Shown piece by piece: positions 54,972 to 63,146 of a stretch of DNA of 64,000 nt. A program made the position numbers and the translations under genes. This stretch comes from Vibrio pomeroyi (GTDB lineage: Bacteria; Pseudomonadota; Gammaproteobacteria; Enterobacterales; Vibrionaceae). The notes beneath the pieces were generated by a model, which did no database searches, was not told the DNA's origin, and saw only the letters and a list, made by a program, of their open reading frames with translations. The DNA is taken from assembly GCA_041879425.1 (NCBI GenBank), contig CP090854.1, positions 496,001-560,000 of the forward strand, given 5' to 3'. Position 1 is the stretch's first letter. Every line of letters starts with the position of its first letter.

Positions 54972-55039
54972 AACTATCTCCTAGTCCACTGAACGTGGTT
55001 TGATTATGGTGTTAACTTTCGATTTTTATTGAGCTGGGT

Positions 55040-55083
55040 AATATATACCTAATGTTTGTAAGGTTAACATTGATTTAAGTCAA
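55040..55083 (-). promoter_or_regulatory. FNR class II-like promoter of grcA
   Basis: On the minus strand TTGAC-TTAA-ATCAA (55083-55070) differs from the FNR consensus at one base. TATATT (55045-55040) lies downstream as a -10 element; the predicted start near 55034 places the FNR box centre at about -42. The distance to the grcA ATG is about 63 bases. E. coli yfiD is FNR- and ArcA-activated. Confidence 0.65.
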
Positions 55084-55297
55084 AAAACAACCAAAAACCA
55101 TATTTTTACAAAGGTGATTATATTGAGGTAAATCAATAAAACCTTTGAAAACAAAGTAATTACAAAATATTTTAAAGTATAAAAAATATTTAACAGTCTT
55201 ATTTGGTGTAATTTTACTACATTTGTTGTGTTTTAATTGAACTACAACCGATATGACCCTTTATTTATGATGCATTCTGAAAGTGTAAAGTGATTTA

Positions 55298-56206
55298 ATG
55301 ACAAACAAAATTTCATCCTCAAAACCTGAAACAAATATTAAGTTTATCGGTGCTCATGTGTCGGCGGCAGGTGGTGTTGATCAGGCACCCATGCGTGCGC
55401 GTGAGATCGGTGCTAATGCGTTCGCACTGTTTACTAAAAACCAGAGACAGTGGGCTGCAAAGCCACTAGAAGCCAAAACCATTAGTGCATTCAAAGCCAA
55501 CTGCAAAATGTTGGGCTTTGCTGCCGAGCACATTCTTCCTCATGATTCCTACTTGATTAACCTAGGCGCACCAGAAGAAGAGAAGCTCGAGAAATCGCGC
55601 GCAGCTTTTATTGATGAGATGGAGCGTTGTAACCAACTTGGCTTAACGCTTTTGAATTTTCATCCTGGCAGTCATCTTAAGAAGATCTCTGAGACGGAGT
55701 GCTTGGCTAAGATCGCTGAGTCGATCAACCTCGCTCATCAAGCGGTTCCAGATGTGATTGCGGTGATCGAGAATACGTCAGGCCAAGGTACTAACTTGGG
55801 CTGGAAGTTTGAGCACCTAGCAGAGATCATCGAGCAAGTAGAAGATAAATCGCGTGTTGGCGTGTGTTTAGATACTTGTCATACTTTTACTGCGGGCTAT
55901 GACCTGCGAACAAAAGAAGCGTGTGAGCATACTTTTGCAGAGTTCGACCGCATTGTGGGCATGCACTATCTAAGAGCAATGCACATCAATGATTCAAAAG
56001 CTGAGTTCGCGAGTCGAGTTGATAGACACCATTCTTTAGGAAAAGGCGAAATTGGCTGGGATTGTTTTGAGTATATCGCCTCAGATTCTCGCTTCAACGG
56101 TATCCCTCTAATCTTAGAAACGATTGATTCGACGATTTGGAAAGAGGAAATTCAACAACTTAGAATATTTCATCGCTCAGCAACGGTCGCGAGTGAAGAG
56201 GCGTAA
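55298..56206 (+). CDS. nfo: Endonuclease IV
   Basis: Nfo is the zinc-dependent AP endonuclease that cleaves abasic sites and other 3'-blocked lesions in base excision repair. The 302 residues form the TIM-barrel fold with metal ligands in GAHVSAAGG (His), NFHPGSHL (His), VIENTSGQG (Glu), VCLDTCHTF (Asp, His), MHINDSK (His, Asp), [11 protein letters not shown] (Asp-Arg-His) and LETIDS (Glu). The N-terminus is about 17 residues longer than in E. coli; ATG 55298 has only a weak ribosome site and an internal start cannot be excluded. It is near ung, another base excision repair gene. Confidence 0.96.
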   Translation: MTNKISSSKPETNIKFIGAHVSAAGGVDQAPMRAREIGANAFALFTKNQRQWAAKPLEAKTISAFKANCKMLGFAAEHILPHDSYLINLGAPEEEKLEKSRAAFIDEMERCNQLGLTLLNFHPGSHLKKISETECLAKIAESINLAHQAVPDVIAVIENTSGQGTNLGWKFEHLAEIIEQVEDKSRVGVCLDTCHTFTAGYDLRTKEACEHTFAEFDRIVGMHYLRAMHINDSKAEFASRVDRHHSLGKGEIGWDCFEYIASDSRFNGIPLILETIDSTIWKEEIQQLRIFHRSATVASEEA

Positions 56207-56245
56207 TAATAGAGAGGAAAATTAACGTTCTTCTATTTGTAAAAA

Positions 56246-56274
56246 TTGGCACCTTTCTTTCATAGTCTTATAGT
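56246..56274 (+). promoter_or_regulatory. Promoter of the His-rich micro-ORF
   Basis: TTGGCA (56246-56251), a 17-base spacer and TATAGT (56269-56274) make a good sigma-70 promoter. The expected start near 56281 leaves about 32 bases of leader before the ATG at 56313, including the ribosome binding site. Confidence 0.7.
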
Positions 56275-56312
56275 GAATATGTATTTCACGATGTCTTAGA
56301 GGAGGTGCCTTT

Positions 56313-56423
56313 ATGTATTCAAAAGCCCAAACTTCAACTGTTTCTTTTGCTCGCCGTTTACCGACCCCAAACCGTCACGTACATAGCCACGGTCACCATC
56401 GCACACAGCAGAAAAGTGGTTAA
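56313..56423 (+). CDS. Unannotated 36-codon ORF, basic and histidine-rich small protein
   Basis: ATG 56313 has GAGGAGGT seven bases upstream, one of the best ribosome sites in the window, and a consensus-like promoter before it. The peptide begins MYSKAQTSTVSFARRLPTPN and continues RHVHSHGHHRTQQKSG: five His within eight residues, plus six Arg/Lys and almost no acidic residues. There is no membrane segment or signal peptide. I do not recognise it. It may be a small metal- or nucleic-acid-binding protein, or a leader peptide sensing histidyl-tRNA, though no histidine gene follows. A MITE-like element begins 93 bases after the stop. Confidence 0.6.
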   Translation: MYSKAQTSTVSFARRLPTPNRHVHSHGHHRTQQKSG

Positions 56424-56516
56424 TCGAGATCAACACAACTTGAACTGATTATTATGATTCATCAACAAGTGAACCCTACACATCATGTTTATTGATAGCT
56501 GTATGAGGTATAAATA

Positions 56517-56780
56517 GGGCGTGTTGATCTTTCGAGCTGATTTTTGCAGCGAGTTGCTGGGTATTTATACAAGGCAGAGGCTTTGACGTGTAGCTAGCCT
56601 ACATGAGAAGCCGCTAACGCAGTAGAAATGACCAGCAAACGCTGCCCGGAGGGTTCGGCTAAAAGCGTTTTACTCTTTGTTGAGGGAGATTTGCTTAGAA
56701 TGACTAGGCTACTTCTCCCTCGCCGCGATTAAAACGCTTTTATCTCGAACAAAATTTAACCACGAAAGGTCAACACGCCC
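56517..56780. mobile_element. 264-bp MITE-like element with 18-bp terminal inverted repeats
   Basis: The left end GGGCGTGTTGATCTTTCG (56517-56534) and the right end CGAAAGGTCAACACGCCC (56763-56780) are inverted repeats with one mismatch. Both ends abut TA (56515-56516 and 56781-56782), consistent with a TA target duplication as made by IS630/Tc1-type transposases. Internally TAAAAGCGTTTTA (56660-56672) pairs with TAAAACGCTTTTA (56730-56742), and GAGGGAGA with TCTCCCTC. There is no transposase. It lies between the His-rich micro-ORF and ung. The family assignment is inference. Confidence 0.75.
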
Positions 56781-56866
56781 TAAAGCCTTATTTAGGACAG
56801 TTAGCCGATACAGCTATTTTTTTGTCTGGCGAAACCTAGAAACCTTGATGATTGGGAAGTAAAACG

Positions 56867-57547
56867 ATGAGCACACCAAAGACTTGGGAATCCATTATTA
56901 ATGATGAACGTGAGAAAGAGTACTTCCAGAGTGTTCTCGCTTTCGTCGAACAGCAGCGTAATAGTGGGAAAACCATCTACCCGCCACAAGAGCAGGTGTT
57001 CAGCGCCTTCGATATGACGCCTTTCGAATCAGTGCGAGTGGTTATCTTAGGGCAAGATCCTTACCACGGCGTCAATCAAGCACACGGTTTAGCATTCTCT
57101 GTGTTGCCCGGCGTTAAAATCCCGCCTTCTCTACGCAACATGTATAAAGAACTCGCACAAGATATAGAGGACTTTGAGATCCCTAGCCACGGTTATCTTG
57201 ATGCTTGGGCATCGCAAGGGGTGCTGATGTTGAACACTGTGCTTACAGTAGAAGAGGCAAAAGCACACTCACATGCGAAATGTGGATGGGAAACGTTTAC
57301 CGATGCTATTATTGCGGAACTAAACCAGCGCTCGGAACCGATCATCTTCTTGTTGTGGGGCGCACATGCCCAGAAGAAAGGCCAAGCGATTGATACAGGC
57401 AAGCACCATGTGTTGGCTGCACCTCATCCCTCACCATTGTCAGCACGTCGCGGTTTCTTTGGTTGTCAGCACTTTTCAACAACCAATAAGCTGCTTTCTT
57501 CTATGGATCAACAACCTATCGACTGGCATTTACCAGCAGAAGTGTAG
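56867..57547 (+). CDS. ung: Uracil-DNA glycosylase
   Basis: Ung removes uracil from DNA as the first step of base excision repair. The 226 residues are of family I type: the catalytic water-activating loop GQDPYHG (Asp near residue 64), the [11 protein letters not shown] segment, LLNTVLTVE, and the minor-groove loop [11 protein letters not shown] (His near 186). The ATG at 56867 has GGGAAG upstream; a TTG at 56852 in frame lacks support. The MITE-like element ends 86 bases before it and could have displaced or supplied promoter sequence. Confidence 0.97.
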   Translation: MSTPKTWESIINDEREKEYFQSVLAFVEQQRNSGKTIYPPQEQVFSAFDMTPFESVRVVILGQDPYHGVNQAHGLAFSVLPGVKIPPSLRNMYKELAQDIEDFEIPSHGYLDAWASQGVLMLNTVLTVEEAKAHSHAKCGWETFTDAIIAELNQRSEPIIFLLWGAHAQKKGQAIDTGKHHVLAAPHPSPLSARRGFFGCQHFSTTNKLLSSMDQQPIDWHLPAEV

Positions 57548-57633
57548 GTTGGTGGTTTTCTGAGCAGGGTCAAATCATAAATCAGCATCTTCGTATACAC
57601 TTATAAATAGTAGGTGTAATGGAGTGCAATACT

Positions 57634-58185
57634 ATGATGATTGAAAGGATAAGACGAGAGCATGGCTATATGGCTCGTTTACTCGCGATACTCAACAATA
57701 AATTAGAGTTCCTCAAGCAGGAGCGAGAAATTAACTATAGCCTGATCGCCGAGGTGGTTCATTACTTGATGAACCACTCAGACAAAGTACATCACCCTAA
57801 AGAAGACGTCATTTATCGCTACTACCTTAAGCAATATGGCAGTGACCAAGCGATTGAGGACTTGGAGCTCGAGCATCAGTTGCTATCTGAGAAAACAGCC
57901 GACTTCTTAGGCGTGGTTGATATGATTCTCCAAGATGCTGTGGTGCCGCAACAGGTGTTCATTGACCAACTTGAGAGCTTTGTGAAAGCTCAGCGTAAGC
58001 ACATGGAGTATGAAGAGAAGCATGTGTTGCCAATGATTGTTAATGCATTCACGGTTAAGGATTGGCAAGAGGTCGAGTCACAGTGGCTTCAACCAGAAGA
58101 CGACCCTGTTTTTGGGGACACGATTGCTGACCAATATCGCCAGCTCGCAGCTCGCGTTCGACAAAATGAGCAAGAGTGCGTTTAG
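57634..58185 (+). CDS. Hemerythrin-like domain protein
   Basis: A 183-residue single-domain helical protein with the hemerythrin HHE metal-ligand pattern: REHGYMARL (His near residue 9), HYLMNHSDKVHHPKEDVIY (several His near 46-58), LELEHQLLSEK (Glu-His near 77) and RKHMEYEEKHVLPMI (His near 118 and 127, with Glu). It should bind a di-iron centre and sense or store oxygen or nitric oxide, or aid iron-sulfur repair; which is unknown. ATG 57634 has GGAG nine bases upstream; ATG 57619 is an alternative adding five residues. It stands alone downstream of ung. Confidence 0.87.
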   Translation: MMIERIRREHGYMARLLAILNNKLEFLKQEREINYSLIAEVVHYLMNHSDKVHHPKEDVIYRYYLKQYGSDQAIEDLELEHQLLSEKTADFLGVVDMILQDAVVPQQVFIDQLESFVKAQRKHMEYEEKHVLPMIVNAFTVKDWQEVESQWLQPEDDPVFGDTIADQYRQLAARVRQNEQECV

Positions 58186-58312
58186 ATAATTAAGAGTGAG
58201 TCACTCCCATTTCGAAGTGTCTTCTATATAAGAGGCGAGAGTTTGAGACTCCCTCTATATTAGATGATTAGGTCTTAATGCGGCGCTTTGAACGGATGAA
58301 AGAGTCTAGACA

Positions 58313-58342
58313 ATAAAAAAGGCACCTTTATAGGTGCCTTTT
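58313..58342. terminator. Bidirectional terminator between hemerythrin and DUF3545 genes
   Basis: AAAAAAGGCACC-TTTATA-GGTGCCTTTT lies between convergent genes and has A and T tracts on both sides. Confidence 0.88.
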
Positions 58343-58367
58343 GCTATCTGATTTCTTATCGTGCTGA

Positions 58368-58556
58368 TTAAAGCTTTATATCGTCAAGGCTAAAATCAAG
58401 ACCGAGGTTCATCTCTCTTAGCTCTTTCTCAAGCTGCCTACGATCGTTGATTGCTTCGATTTCACGCCACTTGCGCTTGAGTGGTTTAGAGCGTGTTTTT
58501 TGAGTTGCACGAGGCATTTCTAGTTCTGATACTTCATCGAATTGAAAGCTATCCAT
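58368..58556 (-). CDS. DUF3545 family small protein
   Basis: A 62-residue highly charged protein, MDSFQFDEVSELEMPRATQK followed by a basic stretch KTRSKPLKRKWREIEAINDR and an acidic C-terminal DFSLDDIKL. This matches the DUF3545 family of vibrios and relatives, of unknown function. The KRKWREIEAI helix suggests protein or nucleic acid binding, but that is a guess. AAGGAG lies nine bases before the ATG, supporting that the short gene is real. Confidence 0.82.
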   Translation of the reverse strand: MDSFQFDEVSELEMPRATQKTRSKPLKRKWREIEAINDRRQLEKELREMNLGLDFSLDDIKL

Positions 58557-59234
58557 AAGCCATATCTCCTTCCGTGGGACTAGTTCTTACGAACCATTAA
58601 ATATCATATTTAGGTTCACCATAACCTTGATTTGTTTCTCATTTGTTTCAAATCTATGAAGCTTTTGTTCTGTTTTTTTATGCATGCTCACACATTGAGG
58701 GAATTTTTATGTACAAAAAACAAGCAAACAAACCTAAGTAAACGATTAAATTACGGGTTATTGAATGTTAATTCATTGTGCGAAAGGAATAGCACTTTAG
58801 CCATAATGCATTTAAGTGCGTATTGCCGTGTGCGAGATAGCAATCTTATTGCTCTAGAAAAAAACGCAGATCTTCACTATACCTTGTAAAACCTAGGCTG
58901 ACGTCATTTTTATAGGATGGTGTTCTTGTTGCGGTGAGGCGATGGTTGTTGTTGATATTATGTCCCGATAATGTGACTTTTATTGGGCTGTATTGTTGAA
59001 AAATGTGTTAACAAAAGGTGTGTTATTAGTGAAATGTCATTTTAATATAAGTGCATTTGCATATTGATTTTTAAGCCGTCTCGCTGCATTATCCGCCCGT
59101 CAAAAAATACACTGATACGTAAAATGGATGCATGAAGCGACATTTACAATCTAGATCGCAGCAAATAAATATAAAACTAATGCCGACACAACTATTGACA
59201 CTGGCATAGGTGATCTAGAGGAAGGCTAGGAAGC
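58557..59234. other. Long AT-rich intergenic region upstream of the Ala/Gly symporter
   Basis: About 680 bases with no convincing gene; an 85-codon frame at 58632-58889 lacks a ribosome site and reads like random AT-rich sequence. Small hairpins occur at 58792-58819 (GCACTT/AAGTGC) and 58839-58853 (AGCAAT-CTT-ATTGCT). V. cholerae has a glycine riboswitch before a related symporter gene (VC1422); I looked for its conserved core and did not see it here. TTGACA at 59195 has no matching -10. Confidence 0.45.
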
Positions 59235-59249
59235 ATGATCGGTGCTTAA
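59235..59249 (+). other. Four-codon upstream ORF (M-I-G-A) before the symporter gene
   Basis: ATG-ATC-GGT-GCT-TAA at 59235 has the strong purine-rich GAGGAAGG / TAGGA upstream, better than the ribosome site of the main gene 34 bases on. It encodes Gly and Ala codons just before the stop. It could be a ribosome-standby or coupling device, or the good ribosome site could belong to a GTG start at 59242. Confidence 0.35.
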
Positions 59250-59268
59250 ACTCAATTACGAGGTTCAC

Positions 59269-60696
59269 GTGACAGACTTAATCAATTTGATGAACGATCT
59301 CCTTTGGGGATCTATCTTAGTTTACTTACTGGTTGGTGTGGGTATCTACTTCACCGTACGACTAGGCTTCATTCAATTCCGCCATTTCGGCCACATGTTC
59401 TCTGTTCTAAGAAACAGCCGTAAAGCAGACAGTGCTGGTATCTCTTCTTTCCAAGCTCTTTGTACTAGTCTCGCTGCTCGTGTAGGTACGGGTAACATGG
59501 CAGGTGTTGCTGTAGCACTAACCGCTGGTGGCCCTGGTGCTATCTTCTGGATGTGGCTAATCGCAATGCTAGGTATGGCAACATCGTTTGCTGAAAGCAC
59601 ACTGGCACAGCTATACAAAACGCGTGATAACGACGGTAACTACCGCGGCGGCCCTGCATACTACATGGAGAAAGGCCTAGGCATGCGTTGGATGGGGGTT
59701 CTATTCTCTATCTTCCTAATCATTGCATTCGGTCTTGTATTCAACGCGGTTCAAGCAAACGCGATTGCAAGCGCAATGAACACAGCATTTGACCTTGAGC
59801 GTAGCTACGTTGGTGTTGGTATCGTAATTATCTCTGCATTCGTTATCTTCGGTGGTATCCGTAAGATTGCACGTACTGCAGAAATTATCGTTCCAATCAT
59901 GGCATTAGCTTACCTAGCGATCGCTATGTACGTGATGTTCGCGAACATTGAGAAAGTGCCTGAAGTATTGGCTCTTATCTTCAAGAGTGCATTCGGCCTG
60001 CAAGAAGCAGCAGCGGGTGGCCTTGGTTACGCAATCGCACAAGCGATGATTAACGGTATCAAACGTGGTTTGTTCTCGAACGAAGCGGGTATGGGTTCTG
60101 CGCCAAACGCAGCAGCTTCTGCTACGCCTTACCCACCGCACCCAGCATCGCAAGGTTACGTGCAAATGCTAGGTGTATTCATGGACACTATTGTTATCTG
60201 TTCTGCAACAGTAGCAATCATCCTGATGTCTGGTGAGTATGTACCACACGGTGAAGTAACAGGTATCGAACTAACGCAACGTGCACTAACAGCACAAGTG
60301 GGCGAATGGGGCGGCATCTTTGTGGCGGTAGCGATTTTCTTCTTCGCTTTCACTTCAATCATTGCAAACTACTCGTACGCTGAAACGAACCTTATCTTCC
60401 TAGAGCACAACAACAAGAAAGGCCTAGTGCTGTTCCGTATTGTTGTACTGGGTATGGTTATGTTTGGTTCTCTAGCGACACTACCAACGGTATGGGCTCT
60501 GGCTGACGTATCGATGGGCCTAATGGCGATTGTTAACTTGGTGGCGATTATCCTGCTATCGGGCATCGTGATTAAGCTAGCGAAAGACTACAACCGCCAA
60601 CTAGACGCGGGTAAAGTACCGACATTCGATTCGAATGACTTCCCTGAGCTTAAGTCTCAACTGGAAGACGGTATTTGGGACAACAACAAGAAGTAA
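59269..60696 (+). CDS. Alanine/glycine:cation (Na+) symporter family protein (AgcS)
   Basis: A 475-residue inner-membrane transporter of the AGCS family, which couples uptake of alanine or glycine to sodium. About ten membrane segments are visible. Family motifs are FQALCTSLAARVGTGNMAGVA (residues about 60-80, sodium and substrate site), GPGAIFWMWLIAMLGMATSF and KRGLFSNEAGMGSAPNAAA (about 265-285). The start is probably GTG 59269 (MTDLINLMNDLLWG) with GAGGT upstream; GTG 59242 would add nine residues. E. coli YaaJ is the close relative and is also next to yaaA. Confidence 0.92.
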   Translation: MTDLINLMNDLLWGSILVYLLVGVGIYFTVRLGFIQFRHFGHMFSVLRNSRKADSAGISSFQALCTSLAARVGTGNMAGVAVALTAGGPGAIFWMWLIAMLGMATSFAESTLAQLYKTRDNDGNYRGGPAYYMEKGLGMRWMGVLFSIFLIIAFGLVFNAVQANAIASAMNTAFDLERSYVGVGIVIISAFVIFGGIRKIARTAEIIVPIMALAYLAIAMYVMFANIEKVPEVLALIFKSAFGLQEAAAGGLGYAIAQAMINGIKRGLFSNEAGMGSAPNAAASATPYPPHPASQGYVQMLGVFMDTIVICSATVAIILMSGEYVPHGEVTGIELTQRALTAQVGEWGGIFVAVAIFFFAFTSIIANYSYAETNLIFLEHNNKKGLVLFRIVVLGMVMFGSLATLPTVWALADVSMGLMAIVNLVAIILLSGIVIKLAKDYNRQLDAGKVPTFDSNDFPELKSQLEDGIWDNNKK

Positions 60697-60736
60697 TCTT
60701 GTTGGAGCGATAAACCGCTCATCCTAAAACGATTAG

Positions 60737-60767
60737 AAAGGCTAAGGTTTCGACCTTAGCCTTTTTC
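60737..60767 (+). terminator. Intrinsic terminator after the symporter gene
   Basis: AAAGGCTAAGGT-TTCG-ACCTTAGCCTTTTT: a TTCG tetraloop hairpin with T-run. Confidence 0.93.
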
Positions 60768-60885
60768 TTTGCCTGTCGTTTGGCTCATTCTCCCTATCAA
60801 AGTAATAGGAAGAGTCATAAAGACAAGTTGATGTTTTTTCTATACTCTAGCAGCATCCAGTTAGATAACCGATTAGGGTAAAGTT

Positions 60886-61662
60886 ATGTTAGTTGTCGTT
60901 TCTCCAGCCAAAACACTTGATTACGAATCACCATTAGCGACTGAACGCTTTAGTCAGCCTGAGTTTGTTGAACACTCTGCCGAGCTTATTGAAGAGTGCC
61001 GTAAACTGACACCTGCAGATGTATCTGCATTGATGAAAGTCAGCGATAAGATCGCAGGGTTGAACGTAGCGCGCTTTGAGCAATGGAGCGAGACCTTTAC
61101 CCAAGACAACGCACGCCAAGCCATCCTAGCTTTCAAAGGCGATGTATACACAGGCTTAGACGCTGAGACGCTATCGGATGAAGATTTTGACTACGCACAA
61201 AATCACCTGCGCATGCTTTCTGGATTGTATGGTTTGCTTAAGCCTTTAGATTTGATGCAGCCTTACCGCCTAGAGATGGGCACACGCTTAGCGAATGCTC
61301 GTGGTACTAACTTGTACCAGTTCTGGGGCAACATCATCACAGACAAGCTGAATGAAGCGTTGAACGCTCAAGGCGACAATGTGTTGATTAACCTAGCGTC
61401 GAACGAATACTTTAAAGCAGTGAAGCCGAAGAACTTGGATGGCCAAGTGATTACACCGGTGTTCAAAGACTGTAAGAATGGTCAATACAAGGTCATCAGT
61501 TTTTACGCGAAGAAAGCGCGTGGCATGATGGCTCGCTACATTATCGAAAACAAAGTGGATTCAGTCGAAGCACTGACCAAGTTCGATACCGCGGGTTACT
61601 ATTTCGTTGAAGAAGAGTCGAACGCGAAAGAGTTAGTCTTCAAGCGCGAAGAGCAAAACTAA
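60886..61662 (+). CDS. yaaA: Peroxide stress protein YaaA
   Basis: YaaA lowers intracellular free iron and so limits oxidative DNA damage during peroxide stress in E. coli. The 258 residues match the family length: [16 protein letters not shown] at the N-terminus, [12 protein letters not shown] (near 85), [25 protein letters not shown] (near 106-130), [11 protein letters not shown] and [14 protein letters not shown]. It has a recognised fold that binds DNA in some studies, but the biochemical action is uncertain. A possible ribosome site is AGGGTAA. In E. coli yaaA lies between thrC and yaaJ, the same neighbourhood in shorter form. Confidence 0.96.
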   Translation: MLVVVSPAKTLDYESPLATERFSQPEFVEHSAELIEECRKLTPADVSALMKVSDKIAGLNVARFEQWSETFTQDNARQAILAFKGDVYTGLDAETLSDEDFDYAQNHLRMLSGLYGLLKPLDLMQPYRLEMGTRLANARGTNLYQFWGNIITDKLNEALNAQGDNVLINLASNEYFKAVKPKNLDGQVITPVFKDCKNGQYKVISFYAKKARGMMARYIIENKVDSVEALTKFDTAGYYFVEEESNAKELVFKREEQN

Positions 61663-61714
61663 GTAGGATTGATTAATGGTCGTCACGCTCTATAGCGCGA
61701 TGCCACCCAGATAG

Positions 61715-61750
61715 AAAAAGCCCCATGCAGCGAACTGCATGGGGCTTTTT
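61715..61750. terminator. Bidirectional terminator between yaaA and srmB
   Basis: AAAAAGCCCCATGCAG-CGAA-CTGCATGGGGCTTTTT: a perfect hairpin with A and T tracts on both sides, between convergent genes. Confidence 0.95.
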
Positions 61751-61773
61751 ATTGAATCGTTGAAAGCGTTAGA

Positions 61774-63039
61774 TTACTTGTTTTTAACCGCTTTCTTTTT
61801 CTTAGCGATTTTCTTCTTCTTAGCGATTTTCTGTTTCGCTACGGCTTTCTTATCTTCTTTCTTCGGCTTCTTCTTCTTAGTCACGGCCGCTTTCTTGTGC
61901 GTTGGGCGCATGCCTTCGATGAAGCGTTCTTTGATTGGTTCGTCTGTGTAACGAGCCACACGCTCAATCATCAGTTGATCGTGCGCTTCAATGATAGAAA
62001 CCGCGTTACCTTTCTTACCAGCACGAGCCGTACGGCCGATACGGTGTAGATATACGTCAGCAGTACGTGGCATGTCGTAGTTGATTACGTGGCTTACGTC
62101 TGGAAGGTCGATACCACGAGCAGCAACGTCAGTCGCTAGCAATACGTTTACTGAACCGTCACGGAAACGAGCAATTGCGTTGTTACGACGATCTTGAGGC
62201 ATCTCACCTTGGATCCATGCACATGGTATTTGCGCGCTTTCTAGTTGAGCACGAAGATCACCTAGGCGATCACGAGTCTTCAAGAACACGATGCTGCGCT
62301 CAGCTTGCTCTGTGATGATGTGCTTTAGGATGTTTAGCTTGTGCTCTGCTGTGTCTGCACGGTGGTACCACTGAGTGATCTTCTTACGCTCACGAAGTGA
62401 TGATTTCGCATCGATCTCCGCTGGGTTTTTCAGTAGATCTTCAGTGAAGCCTTCAACACCTTTACCTTCTAGCGTTGCTGAGAAAAGTAAAGTTTGTTTA
62501 CGCCAGCGACACTCTGCAGACAGGCGATCAACAACAGGACCAAAGCCCATGTCTAGCATGCGGTCTGCTTCGTCTAGGATCAGCCATTCGATAGCACGAC
62601 AGTCAAAGCGCTCAGCTTCGATGTATTCCATCAGACGGCCTGGTGTTGCTACTACGATGTCTTGCGTTGTGCCAAGGATATCTGCGTGCTCTTGGTACAT
62701 CACACCACCTGTGATGGTGAAGATGTTTAGTGCAGTGTATTTCGCAAGCTCACGAGCTTGGTCAGTGATCTGCATTGCCAGTTCACGAGTTGGCGTCAGT
62801 ATAAGCATACGAGCAGGGCCCGCTTTCTTGCGTGGGAAATCCTGTAGGTACTGCAGTGCTGGCAGTACGAATGATGCTGTTTTACCAGTACCTGTTGGCG
62901 CAGAAGCCAAAACGTCTCTTCCATCTAACGCTTGTGGGATTGCTTCAGCTTGTATCTGTGTTGGACGTTCATAGCCCATTTCGTCAATTGCTTTAAGCAG
63001 CTCTTGGTTTAGATCGAGTTCTGCAAAGGTTCTGATCAC
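61774..63039 (-). CDS. srmB: ATP-dependent RNA helicase SrmB
   Basis: SrmB is a DEAD-box helicase that assists early assembly of the 50S ribosomal subunit. The 421-residue protein has the Q motif (RPTQIQ), APTGTGKT (motif I, near residue 48), PTRELA, ATPGR, DEAD (near 158), SAT, and in the second RecA domain TDVAARGID and HRIGRTARAG. It follows E. coli SrmB closely (FPRKKAGPARMLILTPTREL). The C-terminal tail is short and almost pure Lys/Ala with a repeated KIAKKKK unit, unlike the longer mixed tail of E. coli. trmN6 lies 107 bases upstream on the same strand. Confidence 0.93.
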   Translation of the reverse strand: MIRTFAELDLNQELLKAIDEMGYERPTQIQAEAIPQALDGRDVLASAPTGTGKTASFVLPALQYLQDFPRKKAGPARMLILTPTRELAMQITDQARELAKYTALNIFTITGGVMYQEHADILGTTQDIVVATPGRLMEYIEAERFDCRAIEWLILDEADRMLDMGFGPVVDRLSAECRWRKQTLLFSATLEGKGVEGFTEDLLKNPAEIDAKSSLRERKKITQWYHRADTAEHKLNILKHIITEQAERSIVFLKTRDRLGDLRAQLESAQIPCAWIQGEMPQDRRNNAIARFRDGSVNVLLATDVAARGIDLPDVSHVINYDMPRTADVYLHRIGRTARAGKKGNAVSIIEAHDQLMIERVARYTDEPIKERFIEGMRPTHKKAAVTKKKKPKKEDKKAVAKQKIAKKKKIAKKKKAVKNK

Positions 63040-63146
63040 TGTTGTTTCTCCACAAGCAATAAATGTTTCTGCCTCAAAAAGCAGACGATAAAAAAGAGTA
63101 GTCGGACATTATAGAAGCATTAGTGATTAGGATCACATGGTATTTG

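Noticed and set aside
58632..58889. 85-codon ORF upstream of the symporter gene
   Set aside because: No ribosome site, random-looking AT-rich composition with many Cys/Leu/Asn, and no recognised similarity; treated as chance.
58557..59268. Possible glycine riboswitch before the Ala/Gly symporter gene, as known for V. cholerae VC1422
   Set aside because: The conserved aptamer core sequences and tandem arrangement were not found by eye in this region.
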